Made by a program: the position numbers and the translations under genes | The notes under the pieces: generated by a model | Seen by the model: only the letters and a program-made list of their open reading frames with translations | Databases searched by the model: none | What the model was told of the DNA's origin: nothing | In this document: positions 32,650 to 40,353 of the stretch, one piece after another | Position numbering within the stretch: position 1 is the stretch's first letter | How the letters are laid out: each line of letters opens with the position of its first letter | NCBI RefSeq assembly: GCF_900167945.1 | Contig: NZ_FUZA01000007.1 | Location: forward strand, 186,001 to 250,000 | Length of the DNA: 64,000 nt | Source: Dyadobacter psychrophilus | GTDB taxonomy: Bacteria; Bacteroidota; Bacteroidia; Cytophagales; Spirosomataceae | Direction of reading: 5' to 3'

Positions 32650-35640
32650 ATGAATAAACAATTATCCAGACTTATTCAGGAAGTGGCCTGTTACCTGCTT
32701 TGCAGCGTAGCGATGCTGCTCGTCCTGCCGACCCATGCACAGGCAGCCGATCGCCAGATTACCGGAAAAGTGGTTTCAGCGGAAGACAAAAATCCACTCC
32801 CGGGTGTGACCATTATTGTAAAAGGAAATAACACTATAGGAACTGCAACGGACGCCGAAGGAAAATTCAAAATGACTGTTCCTGAGGATGCAACGCTGAT
32901 TTTGAGCTACATTGGTTACACCAGCCAGGAAGTTGCGGTAGGCACCCAAAACGATTTCAACATTGAAATGGCGTCGGACCAGAAGCAGCTTACGGAAGTG
33001 GTCGTAATCGGTTACGGAACCCAGAAAAAGGGCGACATTACGAGTTCGGTTGCGAGCATTAAGCGCGAGGATTTTGTCAAAGGAACGGTTCGCGATGCTG
33101 CGCAATTGATCCAGGGAAAAGTGGCCGGCTTGCGAATCACAACGCCCAGCGGCTCGCCAACTTCCAACACCCAGATCAACCTTCGCGGGATCAACTCCAT
33201 CAACGGAACGTCAAACCCGTTGATTTTAATCGACGGAATTCCCGGCGGTCTGAACACGGTTGCGCCGGAAGACATTGAATCTGTGGATGTTTTGAAAGAT
33301 GGATCTGCGGCTGCGATTTACGGAACACGCGCAACAGGCGGTGTAATCCTCATCACAACCCGCAAGAACCGCGGCAATAACACGCGCTCGACGGTGGAAT
33401 ATTCCAATTACGTGAACATTCAAACCATTGCGCGCAGGCCGAAACTGCTTACCGGCGACGATTATCGTCAGAAAATCGGCGAAGGCATTGATTACACGGA
33501 TTACGGTGGCAACACAGACTGGCTTGACGAAATCATGCAAAAACCTGTTAGCCATAACCATAACCTGACATTTTTCGGTGGAAACAGCACGACAAATTTC
33601 ACGGGTTCTGTGAATTACAGGAACTGGGAAGGGATCTTTTTGAGATCTGGTCAAAACCGTTTTACAGGCCGCGCCGATCTGAACCACGCTATGTTTGATA
33701 ATAAATTGAAAACGAACATTCAGATCATTAATCGCATTACGTCGTCCAACGGAGCCGTTTCGCCAGCTGATAATGATGCTGCTTACGGTTACGCTTACCG
33801 CCAGGCCATGATCCGCAACCCGACGGACAATGTGAGAACCGAAACGGGTGCATGGCAGGAAAGGGACGGTTACTTTTACGAAAATCCGGTTTCCCTTTTG
33901 AACGAATCCAACTATGAAGCGAAGTTTAAAGAAATGCGGATGAGCGGAAGTCTGGATTATGCGCCGATAACCGATTTGAATTTCAAATTATTGGTTTCTA
34001 ATGTTCAAAACAGCAATCTGGAAGGTGGCTCGACAACATTCAACCACACGGCAACACGCCTTAGCAACCAAAATGCAACGGCATTCAGAAGCACGAGTGC
34101 AAACAACGAAAACCTACTGGAATTTACCGGAAATTATGCCAAATCATTTGGTAAGCACCGTTTTACATTGCTAGGCGGATACAGCTGGCAGGATGCGACT
34201 TATGAGGATTTCAGTGCAAGTAACTGGGATTTCCCAACGGATGCATACGATTGGAACAACCTCGGCGCGGGCGGTGCTTTGCAAAAAGGACAAGCAGGCA
34301 TGTCGAGCACGAAGAACAAATGGCAGTTAGCCGGTTTCTTTGGCCGTTTGACTTACAGCATGGACGAGAAATATCTTTTCATGGCCAGCGTGCGTCGTGA
34401 AGGTTCTTCCCGTTTTGGGATTAACAATCAGTGGGGAACATTCCCTGCGGCTTCTGTGGGTTGGAGAATCAGCAAGGAGCGTTTTATGGAAGGGCTTTCG
34501 GGGGTTTCTGAAATTAAGTTGAGAGCGGGAATCGGTGTGACCGGAACCATTGCGGGTGATCCTTATTTGTCACAGATCAGCTACAATTTTACACGGACAG
34601 AAGGTGCATTTATCGGTGGAAAATGGGTTCCGGGTTTCGTGCCGGCGCGTAACTTCAACCCGGATCTGCGTTGGGAGAAAAAAGAAGAGGTTAATGCGGG
34701 TGTGGACTTTGGTTTCCTGAAAAACAGGATCAATGGTTCGCTGGATTTTTACAGCCGTAAAGTGAAGGATTTGCTTTACAATTTCCCCGTTCCCGTGCCT
34801 CCTTACCTGATCGGTTCAATGTTAATCAATGCAGGAACGATGAAAAACGAGGGCATGGAAGTGCTTTTGAACATTGTGCCTGTTCAGACTGCTAACTTCC
34901 AATGGAACACCGGATTCACCTATTCTACAAACCGGAACAAGCTCGTAAGTCTTTCCAACGACCAGTTTGAAGCGGATAATGACTTTTTTGACGCAGGTTA
35001 CACCGGCGAACCGATCCAGGTTTCGACGCACCGCGTAAAAGTGGGCGAGCCGATCGGACGGTTTTTTGTCTGGAAAAGTGTAGGCATTGATGAAAAAGGC
35101 GCCTGGATGGTTGAAAACAAAGATGGCGAGGTGATTCCTATTGCTAATGCGACACCGGAAGACCGCCAGTATTATGGAAATGGAATTCCAAAGCACAATG
35201 TAGGCTGGAACAACTCGGTTCGTTACAAAAACTTTGACCTGGCTGTTAACATGCGCGGCGCGTTTGGATTCGACATTCTAAACTTCCAGAGCATGTTTTA
35301 TAACAACACAAGAAACAAGGCTTATAATATGCTGAAAACGGCGTACGATCCGATCGACGGCAAAGTGCTTAATAATGAGCTTGTTTATGTTTCCAATTAC
35401 ATTGAAAAAGGCGATTACTGGAAAATTGACAACGTCACATTCGGCTATATGCTGCCTACTTTGAAAGGTTTGAAAAACGCCCGCATCTTCGTTTCGGGCC
35501 TTAACCTGGCGACGATCACCGCCTACACCGGCGTTGACCCGGAAGGCGTAGACATGACGGGTTTTGCCCCGGGAAGTGACCAGCGCGACAAATATCCGAC
35601 GACCCGGACATTCACAGCAGGCCTTAGTGTAACATTCTGA
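32650..35640 (+). CDS. SusC-like TonB-dependent outer-membrane transporter
   Basis: 996 residues. A signal peptide ends near HAQAA (about 35). Next come the carboxypeptidase-regulatory-like domain (about 37-115: ITGKVVSAEDKNPLPGVTI) and the SusC-type TonB box and plug start (LTEVVVIGYGTQKKGDI). A plug with INLRGINSINGTSNPLILID and DVLKDGSAAAIYGTRATGGV follows, then a long barrel ending TAGLSVTF. SusC proteins import oligosaccharides or peptides with a SusD lid, encoded 23 bases downstream. The preceding ThuA-azurin oxidoreductase gene is on the same strand, so the three genes likely form a transcription unit ended by the hairpin at 37279. Confidence 0.95.
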   Translation: MNKQLSRLIQEVACYLLCSVAMLLVLPTHAQAADRQITGKVVSAEDKNPLPGVTIIVKGNNTIGTATDAEGKFKMTVPEDATLILSYIGYTSQEVAVGTQNDFNIEMASDQKQLTEVVVIGYGTQKKGDITSSVASIKREDFVKGTVRDAAQLIQGKVAGLRITTPSGSPTSNTQINLRGINSINGTSNPLILIDGIPGGLNTVAPEDIESVDVLKDGSAAAIYGTRATGGVILITTRKNRGNNTRSTVEYSNYVNIQTIARRPKLLTGDDYRQKIGEGIDYTDYGGNTDWLDEIMQKPVSHNHNLTFFGGNSTTNFTGSVNYRNWEGIFLRSGQNRFTGRADLNHAMFDNKLKTNIQIINRITSSNGAVSPADNDAAYGYAYRQAMIRNPTDNVRTETGAWQERDGYFYENPVSLLNESNYEAKFKEMRMSGSLDYAPITDLNFKLLVSNVQNSNLEGGSTTFNHTATRLSNQNATAFRSTSANNENLLEFTGNYAKSFGKHRFTLLGGYSWQDATYEDFSASNWDFPTDAYDWNNLGAGGALQKGQAGMSSTKNKWQLAGFFGRLTYSMDEKYLFMASVRREGSSRFGINNQWGTFPAASVGWRISKERFMEGLSGVSEIKLRAGIGVTGTIAGDPYLSQISYNFTRTEGAFIGGKWVPGFVPARNFNPDLRWEKKEEVNAGVDFGFLKNRINGSLDFYSRKVKDLLYNFPVPVPPYLIGSMLINAGTMKNEGMEVLLNIVPVQTANFQWNTGFTYSTNRNKLVSLSNDQFEADNDFFDAGYTGEPIQVSTHRVKVGEPIGRFFVWKSVGIDEKGAWMVENKDGEVIPIANATPEDRQYYGNGIPKHNVGWNNSVRYKNFDLAVNMRGAFGFDILNFQSMFYNNTRNKAYNMLKTAYDPIDGKVLNNELVYVSNYIEKGDYWKIDNVTFGYMLPTLKGLKNARIFVSGLNLATITAYTGVDPEGVDMTGFAPGSDQRDKYPTTRTFTAGLSVTF

Positions 35641-35663
35641 TCCACAGCAAACTTTTTGAAACA

Positions 35664-37247
35664 ATGATTAATAAAAGTAAAATATGCATCGTCCTCGCAT
35701 CCATGATGGGTGCGGCCACGCTCTACTCCTGCACCGACCTCGAAGAACAGGTTTATTCAGAAGTGTTGTCGAGCACTTACCAACCCACCGAAAAAGACCT
35801 TCCAGCGATCGTAGCGCCCGTTTATTCGTCCCTTCGCGGGTTAATGTTAGGCTGGCAGGGCTATTTTGACTTGCAGGAAGAAGCAGCCGACGCCATCGTA
35901 ACGCCCGTCCGACCGAATGGCTGGGACGATGGCGGAACCTATCGCAGGATGCACCAGCACACCTGGACTTCCCTGCAATGGCAGCCCGAAAATGCATGGC
36001 AAAGCTCATTTCGCAGCATTACCACGGCAAACAGGGTTTTATCCCAAATTGCAGAAGGCGAAATCCCGTTGACCGCAGGCAAAGTGGAAGTGGAAGCCGA
36101 ATTGAGAGCCGTGCGTGCATTGGCTTACTATCTTTTGCTGGACAACCACGGCAATGTGCCGATTGTAACTGATTTCAAGGATATTAATTTACCAAAGCAA
36201 AATACGCGCAAGGAAGTGTATGATTTTGTGGTAAAAGAGTTGCTTGAAGTGATGCCTAACCTGAGCGAAAATGCTTCGACAACTTACGGTCAGCTGAACC
36301 GCTGGGGCGCAAAAGCGCTTTTGGCAAAAATATATCTGAATGCGCAGGTTTACACCGGCACGCCGGAATGGGAAAAGGCCATTGCGCAAGCTGACGATGT
36401 GATCAAAAGCGGCAAATATGTGCTGGATGCCAATTATTCGGATGTTTTCACCTGGACCAATTTCAATTCCAAAGAGATCATTTTCGCGATTCCTTACGAT
36501 GAAATTTACGGAACCGGCAACCAGATCCACATGAAAACGCTCGACCCATTGAGCCGCACCGTGTATCCGATGAATGCAGGTCCATGGGGCGGAAACTGCG
36601 CCGTGCCACAATTTATCGACACTTATGACGCCGAAGACAGCCGACTTGCAGACACCTGGGTAATGGGCCCGCAAAAGAACGCAACAACCGGCGCAGTGGT
36701 CATTACTTATTCCAAAACTGTCCCAAGCATTGAAAAAACGGCTTCAACAGACGGTTACCGGATTGGAAAATACAAAATCAAGCCGAACGCAACGGGCAGT
36801 CTGGACAACGATTTCCCATTGCTTCGCTATGCTGATGTGATGATGATTAAAGCGGAAGCGCTTTTGCGCACCGGCAAAGCCGCCGAAGCAGCAACCATCG
36901 TAACGGAAGTCCGCAAACGCGCATTCAAAGCCAACCCTGCAAAAGCAACCGTAACTGCGGCAGATTTGGCAAAAGGCAGTCGCTACAATTACGGTTACCA
37001 AGCCACAGACGGCACGATTACAGAGCGCCAGGGCGGAGACGATGTGAAATTCGGACGCTTTTTGGATGAGCTCGGCTGGGAATTCGCAGCAGAAGCCCAC
37101 CGCCGCCAGGACTTGATACGGTTTGGTATATACGAAACCAAAAAATGGTTCAACCACCGCCCCAACGCCCAGCAACGCGCCCTGTTCCCGATCCCGCAAA
37201 CGGAGCTGGACAAAAACACAAACCTGAAACAAAACCCAGGCTATTAA
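35664..37247 (+). CDS. SusD-like outer-membrane lipoprotein (RagB/SusD family)
   Basis: 527 residues. Lipobox LYSC near residue 23. A SusD fold with tetratricopeptide-like helices: AWQSSFRSITTANRVLSQI, VEVEAELRAVRALAYYLLLDNHGNVPIVTD, NRWGAKALLAKIYLNAQVY, LLRYADVMMIKAEALLRTG, and the C-terminal WEFAAEAHRRQDLIRFG with FPIPQTELDKNTNLKQNPGY. It binds the substrate at the cell surface and passes it to SusC upstream. The terminator at 37279-37315 closes the unit. Confidence 0.95.
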   Translation: MINKSKICIVLASMMGAATLYSCTDLEEQVYSEVLSSTYQPTEKDLPAIVAPVYSSLRGLMLGWQGYFDLQEEAADAIVTPVRPNGWDDGGTYRRMHQHTWTSLQWQPENAWQSSFRSITTANRVLSQIAEGEIPLTAGKVEVEAELRAVRALAYYLLLDNHGNVPIVTDFKDINLPKQNTRKEVYDFVVKELLEVMPNLSENASTTYGQLNRWGAKALLAKIYLNAQVYTGTPEWEKAIAQADDVIKSGKYVLDANYSDVFTWTNFNSKEIIFAIPYDEIYGTGNQIHMKTLDPLSRTVYPMNAGPWGGNCAVPQFIDTYDAEDSRLADTWVMGPQKNATTGAVVITYSKTVPSIEKTASTDGYRIGKYKIKPNATGSLDNDFPLLRYADVMMIKAEALLRTGKAAEAATIVTEVRKRAFKANPAKATVTAADLAKGSRYNYGYQATDGTITERQGGDDVKFGRFLDELGWEFAAEAHRRQDLIRFGIYETKKWFNHRPNAQQRALFPIPQTELDKNTNLKQNPGY

Positions 37248-37278
37248 CAAAAACTTTAAACAAGGTTAGGTAATAAGC

Positions 37279-37315
37279 TCCTGCTCCCGACTCTGTTGGT
37301 GAGCAGGATTTTTTT
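37279..37315 (+). terminator. Rho-independent terminator after SusD
   Basis: TCCTGCTC (37279-37286) pairs with GAGCAGGA (37301-37308), followed by TTTTTTT. It lies upstream of the chosen start of the aminopeptidase gene, which argues against an earlier start at 37296 inside the hairpin. Confidence 0.88.
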
Positions 37316-37325
37316 GTTTAACATT

Positions 37326-38717
37326 ATGACCATGTTCTCAAAAGAAACCTACATACAACGCCGCCAGACTTTGAAACAGAAAGTGGGGAGCGGCCTGATT
37401 CTTCTGCTCGGCAATGATGAGTCGGGGATGAATTACAAGGATAATGTTTATCCATTTCGCCAGGATAGCACTTTTCTGTATTATTTCGGGCTGGACACGG
37501 CTTCGATCCATGCGGTTATTGACATTGATAATGATCAGGAAATCATTTTTGGCGATGAACTTACCATTGATGACATTGTCTGGACCGGTTACCAGGAGCC
37601 GCTTGTTGAAAAGGCTGCCAAAATTGGCGTTACGCAAGTGAAACCGCTTTCGGCACTTTCGGGCTATTTGCGTGACGTTCAGAACCGGAAACAGGAAGTG
37701 CATTTTCTGCCTCCTTACCGCGGCGAGCATACATTGCAGTTGCAGGAATGGCTCCACATTGCCCCTGCCGAAGCAACGCAACGCGCTTCCGTCAAGCTGA
37801 TCAAAGCCATTGTTTCAATGCGTTCTTACAAATCGCCTGAGGAAATTGCCGAGATCGAAAAAGCCGTCAACACGTCCATTGACATGCATTTGGATTTTAT
37901 CCGCACCACGCGCCCGGGCATGACGGAAAAAGCCATTGCAGGAAGATTACAAAGCATCGCCATCGCTCAAGGCGGCGACATCTCCTACCCGATCATCCTG
38001 ACCGTGAACGGAGAAACACTGCACACACACGCCCGCGACCGCATCATCAGCGACGGCCAAATGGCACTATGCGACGCCGGAGCCGAAACCGCCATGCATT
38101 ACTGCGGCGACCTCACGCGCACCATTCCGGCGGGAAAGCAATTCAGCAGCATTCAAAAAGAAATGTACGAAATCGTGCTCCATGCACAGCTTATAGCCAT
38201 TGAAGCCTGCAAACCAGGCGTTTTGTTCAAAGACGTCCACGCATTAGCATCCACGAAATTACTGGAAGGCCTGAAATCAATAGGCATCATCAAAGGCGAC
38301 CCGCAGGAAGCACTAGCAAATGACGTACACACGCTCGTTTTCCAATGCGGCCTCGGCCACATGATGGGCCTCGACGTCCACGACATGGAAAACCTCGGCG
38401 AACAATACGTAGGCTACACCGAAGATCTCATCAAAGCCACCGCCTTCGGCTGGAAATCCCTCCGCCTGGGCCGCGCCCTCGAAGCTGGCTTCGTAATTAC
38501 CGTCGAGCCCGGGCTGTACTTTATTCCGACTTTAATTGACCGCTGGAAAGCTGAGAATAAGCTTTCTGATTTTATTGATTATGGGAAATTGGAGCAGTTC
38601 AGGGATTTTACGGGGATTAGGATGGAGGATAATTTGGTGATTACGAAAGGTGGGAATAGGGTGTTAGGGAAGGAATTGGTGAAGGATGTGAAAGGGATTG
38701 AGGCTTTGCGGGGGTGA
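37326..38717 (+). CDS. pepP: Aminopeptidase P family (Xaa-Pro aminopeptidase, M24)
   Basis: 463 residues from ATG 37326 (a second ATG at 37332 is equally possible). N-terminal creatinase/aminopeptidase P domain about 1-165 (YIQRRQTLKQKVGSGLILLLGNDE, YPFRQDSTFLYYFGLD), then the M24 pita-bread catalytic domain. The metal ligands lie in MALCDAGAETAMHYCGDLTRTIP (two Asp), GLGHMMGLDVHDM (His), VITVEPGLYF (Glu) and GIRMEDNLVI (Glu). It removes N-terminal residues preceding proline from peptides in the cytoplasm. With the S9 peptidase, hydroxyproline operon and 5-oxoprolinase in the window, it fits proline-rich peptide use. Confidence 0.93.
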   Translation: MTMFSKETYIQRRQTLKQKVGSGLILLLGNDESGMNYKDNVYPFRQDSTFLYYFGLDTASIHAVIDIDNDQEIIFGDELTIDDIVWTGYQEPLVEKAAKIGVTQVKPLSALSGYLRDVQNRKQEVHFLPPYRGEHTLQLQEWLHIAPAEATQRASVKLIKAIVSMRSYKSPEEIAEIEKAVNTSIDMHLDFIRTTRPGMTEKAIAGRLQSIAIAQGGDISYPIILTVNGETLHTHARDRIISDGQMALCDAGAETAMHYCGDLTRTIPAGKQFSSIQKEMYEIVLHAQLIAIEACKPGVLFKDVHALASTKLLEGLKSIGIIKGDPQEALANDVHTLVFQCGLGHMMGLDVHDMENLGEQYVGYTEDLIKATAFGWKSLRLGRALEAGFVITVEPGLYFIPTLIDRWKAENKLSDFIDYGKLEQFRDFTGIRMEDNLVITKGGNRVLGKELVKDVKGIEALRG

Positions 38718-38754
38718 GTATTTTTTTAATATCACTATCATAAAAATAGACACT

Positions 38755-38904
38755 ATGAAAAAGACAAAGGGACCAGAAATCATTATAGACAACTCATTAA
38801 AAAAGTTTGAAGGGCGAAACCTTTTTCCTGAAAAGCTTAAAAAGGCAAACGACATTTTAGCACAAGCCGGAGTGCCGGATCTTAGTAAATTAAGGAAGAA
38901 ATAA
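38755..38904 (+). CDS. Very small conserved-looking protein (49 aa), paralogue of 39947-40099
   Basis: 49 residues from ATG 38755 (MKKTKGPEIIIDNSLKKFEG). The C-terminal core RNLFPEKLKKANDILAQAG-PDL aligns with REFFPEKLKKVNEILAKSG-PKL in the 50 aa protein at 39947-40099. It is basic and soluble, probably one short strand plus helices. The function is unknown. A strong terminator hairpin follows directly. Its paralogue is linked to a DUF6934-like gene and this copy is not, so it may be left over from a second cassette. Confidence 0.65.
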   Translation: MKKTKGPEIIIDNSLKKFEGRNLFPEKLKKANDILAQAGVPDLSKLRKK

Positions 38905-38909
38905 ATATC

Positions 38910-38945
38910 AAAGAAAAGACGCATCTTCGAATGCGTCTTTTCTTT
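38910..38945. terminator. Bidirectional Rho-independent terminator
   Basis: AAAGAAAAGACGCAT (38910-38924) pairs perfectly with ATGCGTCTTTTCTTT (38931-38945) around a 6-base CTTCGA loop. It separates the 49 aa gene from the convergent 84 aa gene. Confidence 0.85.
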
Positions 38946-38948
38946 TGC

Positions 38949-39203
38949 CTAAGCTTCGCTCTTACAGCTTTTCCCATAATCCCCAATTTCCTTCAACAAC
39001 CGCGTAAGCACCTCGCTCGTATCCAGTGCGAGCAACGCATACTTGCGGCTGAGGTTCCATTCATCCGTTGGTCGGAGATAATGTCGGAGCATTTCATTGA
39101 GCATCCGTTCGATTTCGATCAGGTCAACATCTTGATTTAGATAGTTGCTCAGCAGTTCTTCGGCTGCGCTTTGGTGGGATTCTTGGATTTTTGATGTGTG
39201 CAT
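38949..39203 (-). CDS. Small hypothetical protein (84 aa)
   Basis: 84 residues from the ATG at 39203 (MHTSKIQESHQSAAEELLSNYL). Helical, acidic and soluble: EIERMLNEMLRHYLRPTDEWNLSRKYALLALDTSEVLTRLLKEI. No family was recognised. It is convergent with the 49 aa gene and shares its terminator. A start at 39287 is less likely, because it would add a Cys-rich segment with no resemblance to a signal peptide. Reality is supported by plausible helix periodicity and a shared terminator only. Confidence 0.5.
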   Translation of the reverse strand: MHTSKIQESHQSAAEELLSNYLNQDVDLIEIERMLNEMLRHYLRPTDEWNLSRKYALLALDTSEVLTRLLKEIGDYGKSCKSEA

Positions 39204-39458
39204 CTTACTCTTTATTGGACGTTTTGTGTTGCAAAAAACGGTGCCGCACTTGCCGTTGTCCAACCCGAGTAAGGCAATGGTGTTCAAACCATTACGGTAG
39301 TTACGACACCGTTCATTGGTGTACGCAGCATTATAAGTGCCGACGAATGTTGACGACGCATTAACAGCTTACTCGGGAAATTGGACGCTGTAAACTTACT
39401 TGGTTTGACGGAAAAAGCAAAAGTGAATACAACTTCGGGGAATATTCATTGTAATTGT

Positions 39459-39466
39459 TAGCTTTG
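39459..39466 (+). promoter_or_regulatory. Candidate -7 element before the DUF6934-like gene
   Basis: TAGCTTTG matches TAnnTTTG and ends 25 bases before the ATG at 39492. No TTG at the correct upstream distance was seen. Nothing else was recognised in the 288-base gap 39204-39491. Confidence 0.4.
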
Positions 39467-39491
39467 TCGGGAATTTAAGAACACACTATAA

Positions 39492-39935
39492 ATGAAGCAT
39501 AACAAATATCTCAGCGAAGCTGATGACACCTTTTTAATATATCAATTTATTAGTGAGGGTCCCAAAGGCTTAGTCCGGAAAAGTGTTATTTTTTCAGATA
39601 CCAATGTTGAAAACGTCTATAATCTTGCTTTTGGCGATTATGATCCGATGACTGATACTTTGGATGACCTTTCGAACACGAATAATGGCGACAGTAAAAA
39701 GGTCTTGGCTACGGTAGCAGCAACAATATACACTTTTACCGAAAAATATCCAGAAGCGTGGATTACGGCAACGGGAAGCACAAAAGCCAGAACACGCTTA
39801 TACCAAATGGGCATAGCTAACAACCTGGCTGAAATTGTTAAGGATTTCGTTATATTTGGATACAACTGCAAGGGATATTGGGAACAATTTATCGTTGGCG
39901 AACAGTACGAAGTATATTTATTGACAAGAAAATAA
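39492..39935 (+). CDS. DUF6934-like protein of unknown function
   Basis: 147 residues, soluble. Recognisable blocks are FISEGPKGLVRKSVIF, NVYNLAFGDYDPMTD, NNGDSKKVLATVAATIYTFTEKYPEAWI, and ATGSTKARTRLYQMGIANNLAEI. These recall a widespread Bacteroidota family of unknown function that I believe is DUF6934; the name is from memory. The family is frequent in plastic genome regions. The 50 aa gene starts 11 bases after its stop, and a 53 aa antitoxin-like ORF 10 bases after that, giving a three-gene cassette. No transmembrane segment or catalytic motif is obvious. Confidence 0.75.
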   Translation: MKHNKYLSEADDTFLIYQFISEGPKGLVRKSVIFSDTNVENVYNLAFGDYDPMTDTLDDLSNTNNGDSKKVLATVAATIYTFTEKYPEAWITATGSTKARTRLYQMGIANNLAEIVKDFVIFGYNCKGYWEQFIVGEQYEVYLLTRK

Positions 39936-39946
39936 ACATACACATC

Positions 39947-40099
39947 ATGAAAACAAGCGAATTTAAAAATTCTAAGGGAGTAACTGTCGTTGTGAACAAA
40001 GAGCTTAATAAGCTAAGAGGTAGAGAATTTTTTCCCGAAAAATTAAAAAAAGTTAACGAAATCTTAGCGAAATCAGGCCTGCCAAAGTTAGACCGCTGA
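39947..40099 (+). CDS. Very small protein (50 aa) paired with the DUF6934-like gene
   Basis: 50 residues from ATG 39947 (MKTSEFKNSKGVTVVVNKEL). The first part looks like a short beta strand and the second a basic helix (REFFPEKLKKVNEILAKSG). It is homologous by eye to the 49 aa protein at 38755-38904, sharing about half of the last 30 residues. Its start lies 11 bases after the DUF6934-like stop, so the two are co-expressed. By size and layout it could be the antitoxin or regulator of the larger protein, but nothing in the sequence proves this. Confidence 0.65.
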   Translation: MKTSEFKNSKGVTVVVNKELNKLRGREFFPEKLKKVNEILAKSGLPKLDR

Positions 40100-40109
40100 T
40101 AACTTCAAT

Positions 40110-40271
40110 ATGTCTAAATTGGCCACCTTAATGAGAAAGGATAGGAGCAATAAGAAATCCCGATTCCAAAAATCGTTTGGCGGGTTTGTGTCCCAGAAAT
40201 CAGCCGATCAGATCATTACGGAAATCCGCAGCAGCCGATTATCAACTCGAGAAATAGAGCCATTCGACTAA
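40110..40271 (+). CDS. Short antitoxin-like ORF (53 aa)
   Basis: An ATG at 40110, 10 bases after the 50 aa gene, opens a 53-residue frame ending in TAA at 40269-40271. It begins MSKLATLMRKDRSNKK, is strongly basic in the first half, and ends SADQIITEIRSSRLSTREIE plus PFD. That tail resembles the C-termini of small VapB-type antitoxins, which wrap a PIN-domain toxin. No PIN gene follows: the 82 bases to the convergent M61 gene hold no open frame. It could be an orphan antitoxin or part of the DUF6934 cassette. Confidence 0.5.
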   Translation: MSKLATLMRKDRSNKKSRFQKSFGGFVSQKSADQIITEIRSSRLSTREIEPFD

Positions 40272-40353
40272 TCTATCAAGAGCTGTTTAATTATCCTTAA
40301 CAATATCCGTCGAAACCCACCGCTACACGCCCTTGCTTCTACACGAAAAGCTG

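Noticed and set aside
38949..40271. An integrated mobile element carrying the small-gene island
   Set aside because: No integrase, transposase, terminal repeats or tRNA attachment site was seen; the island may be accessory but has no visible boundaries.
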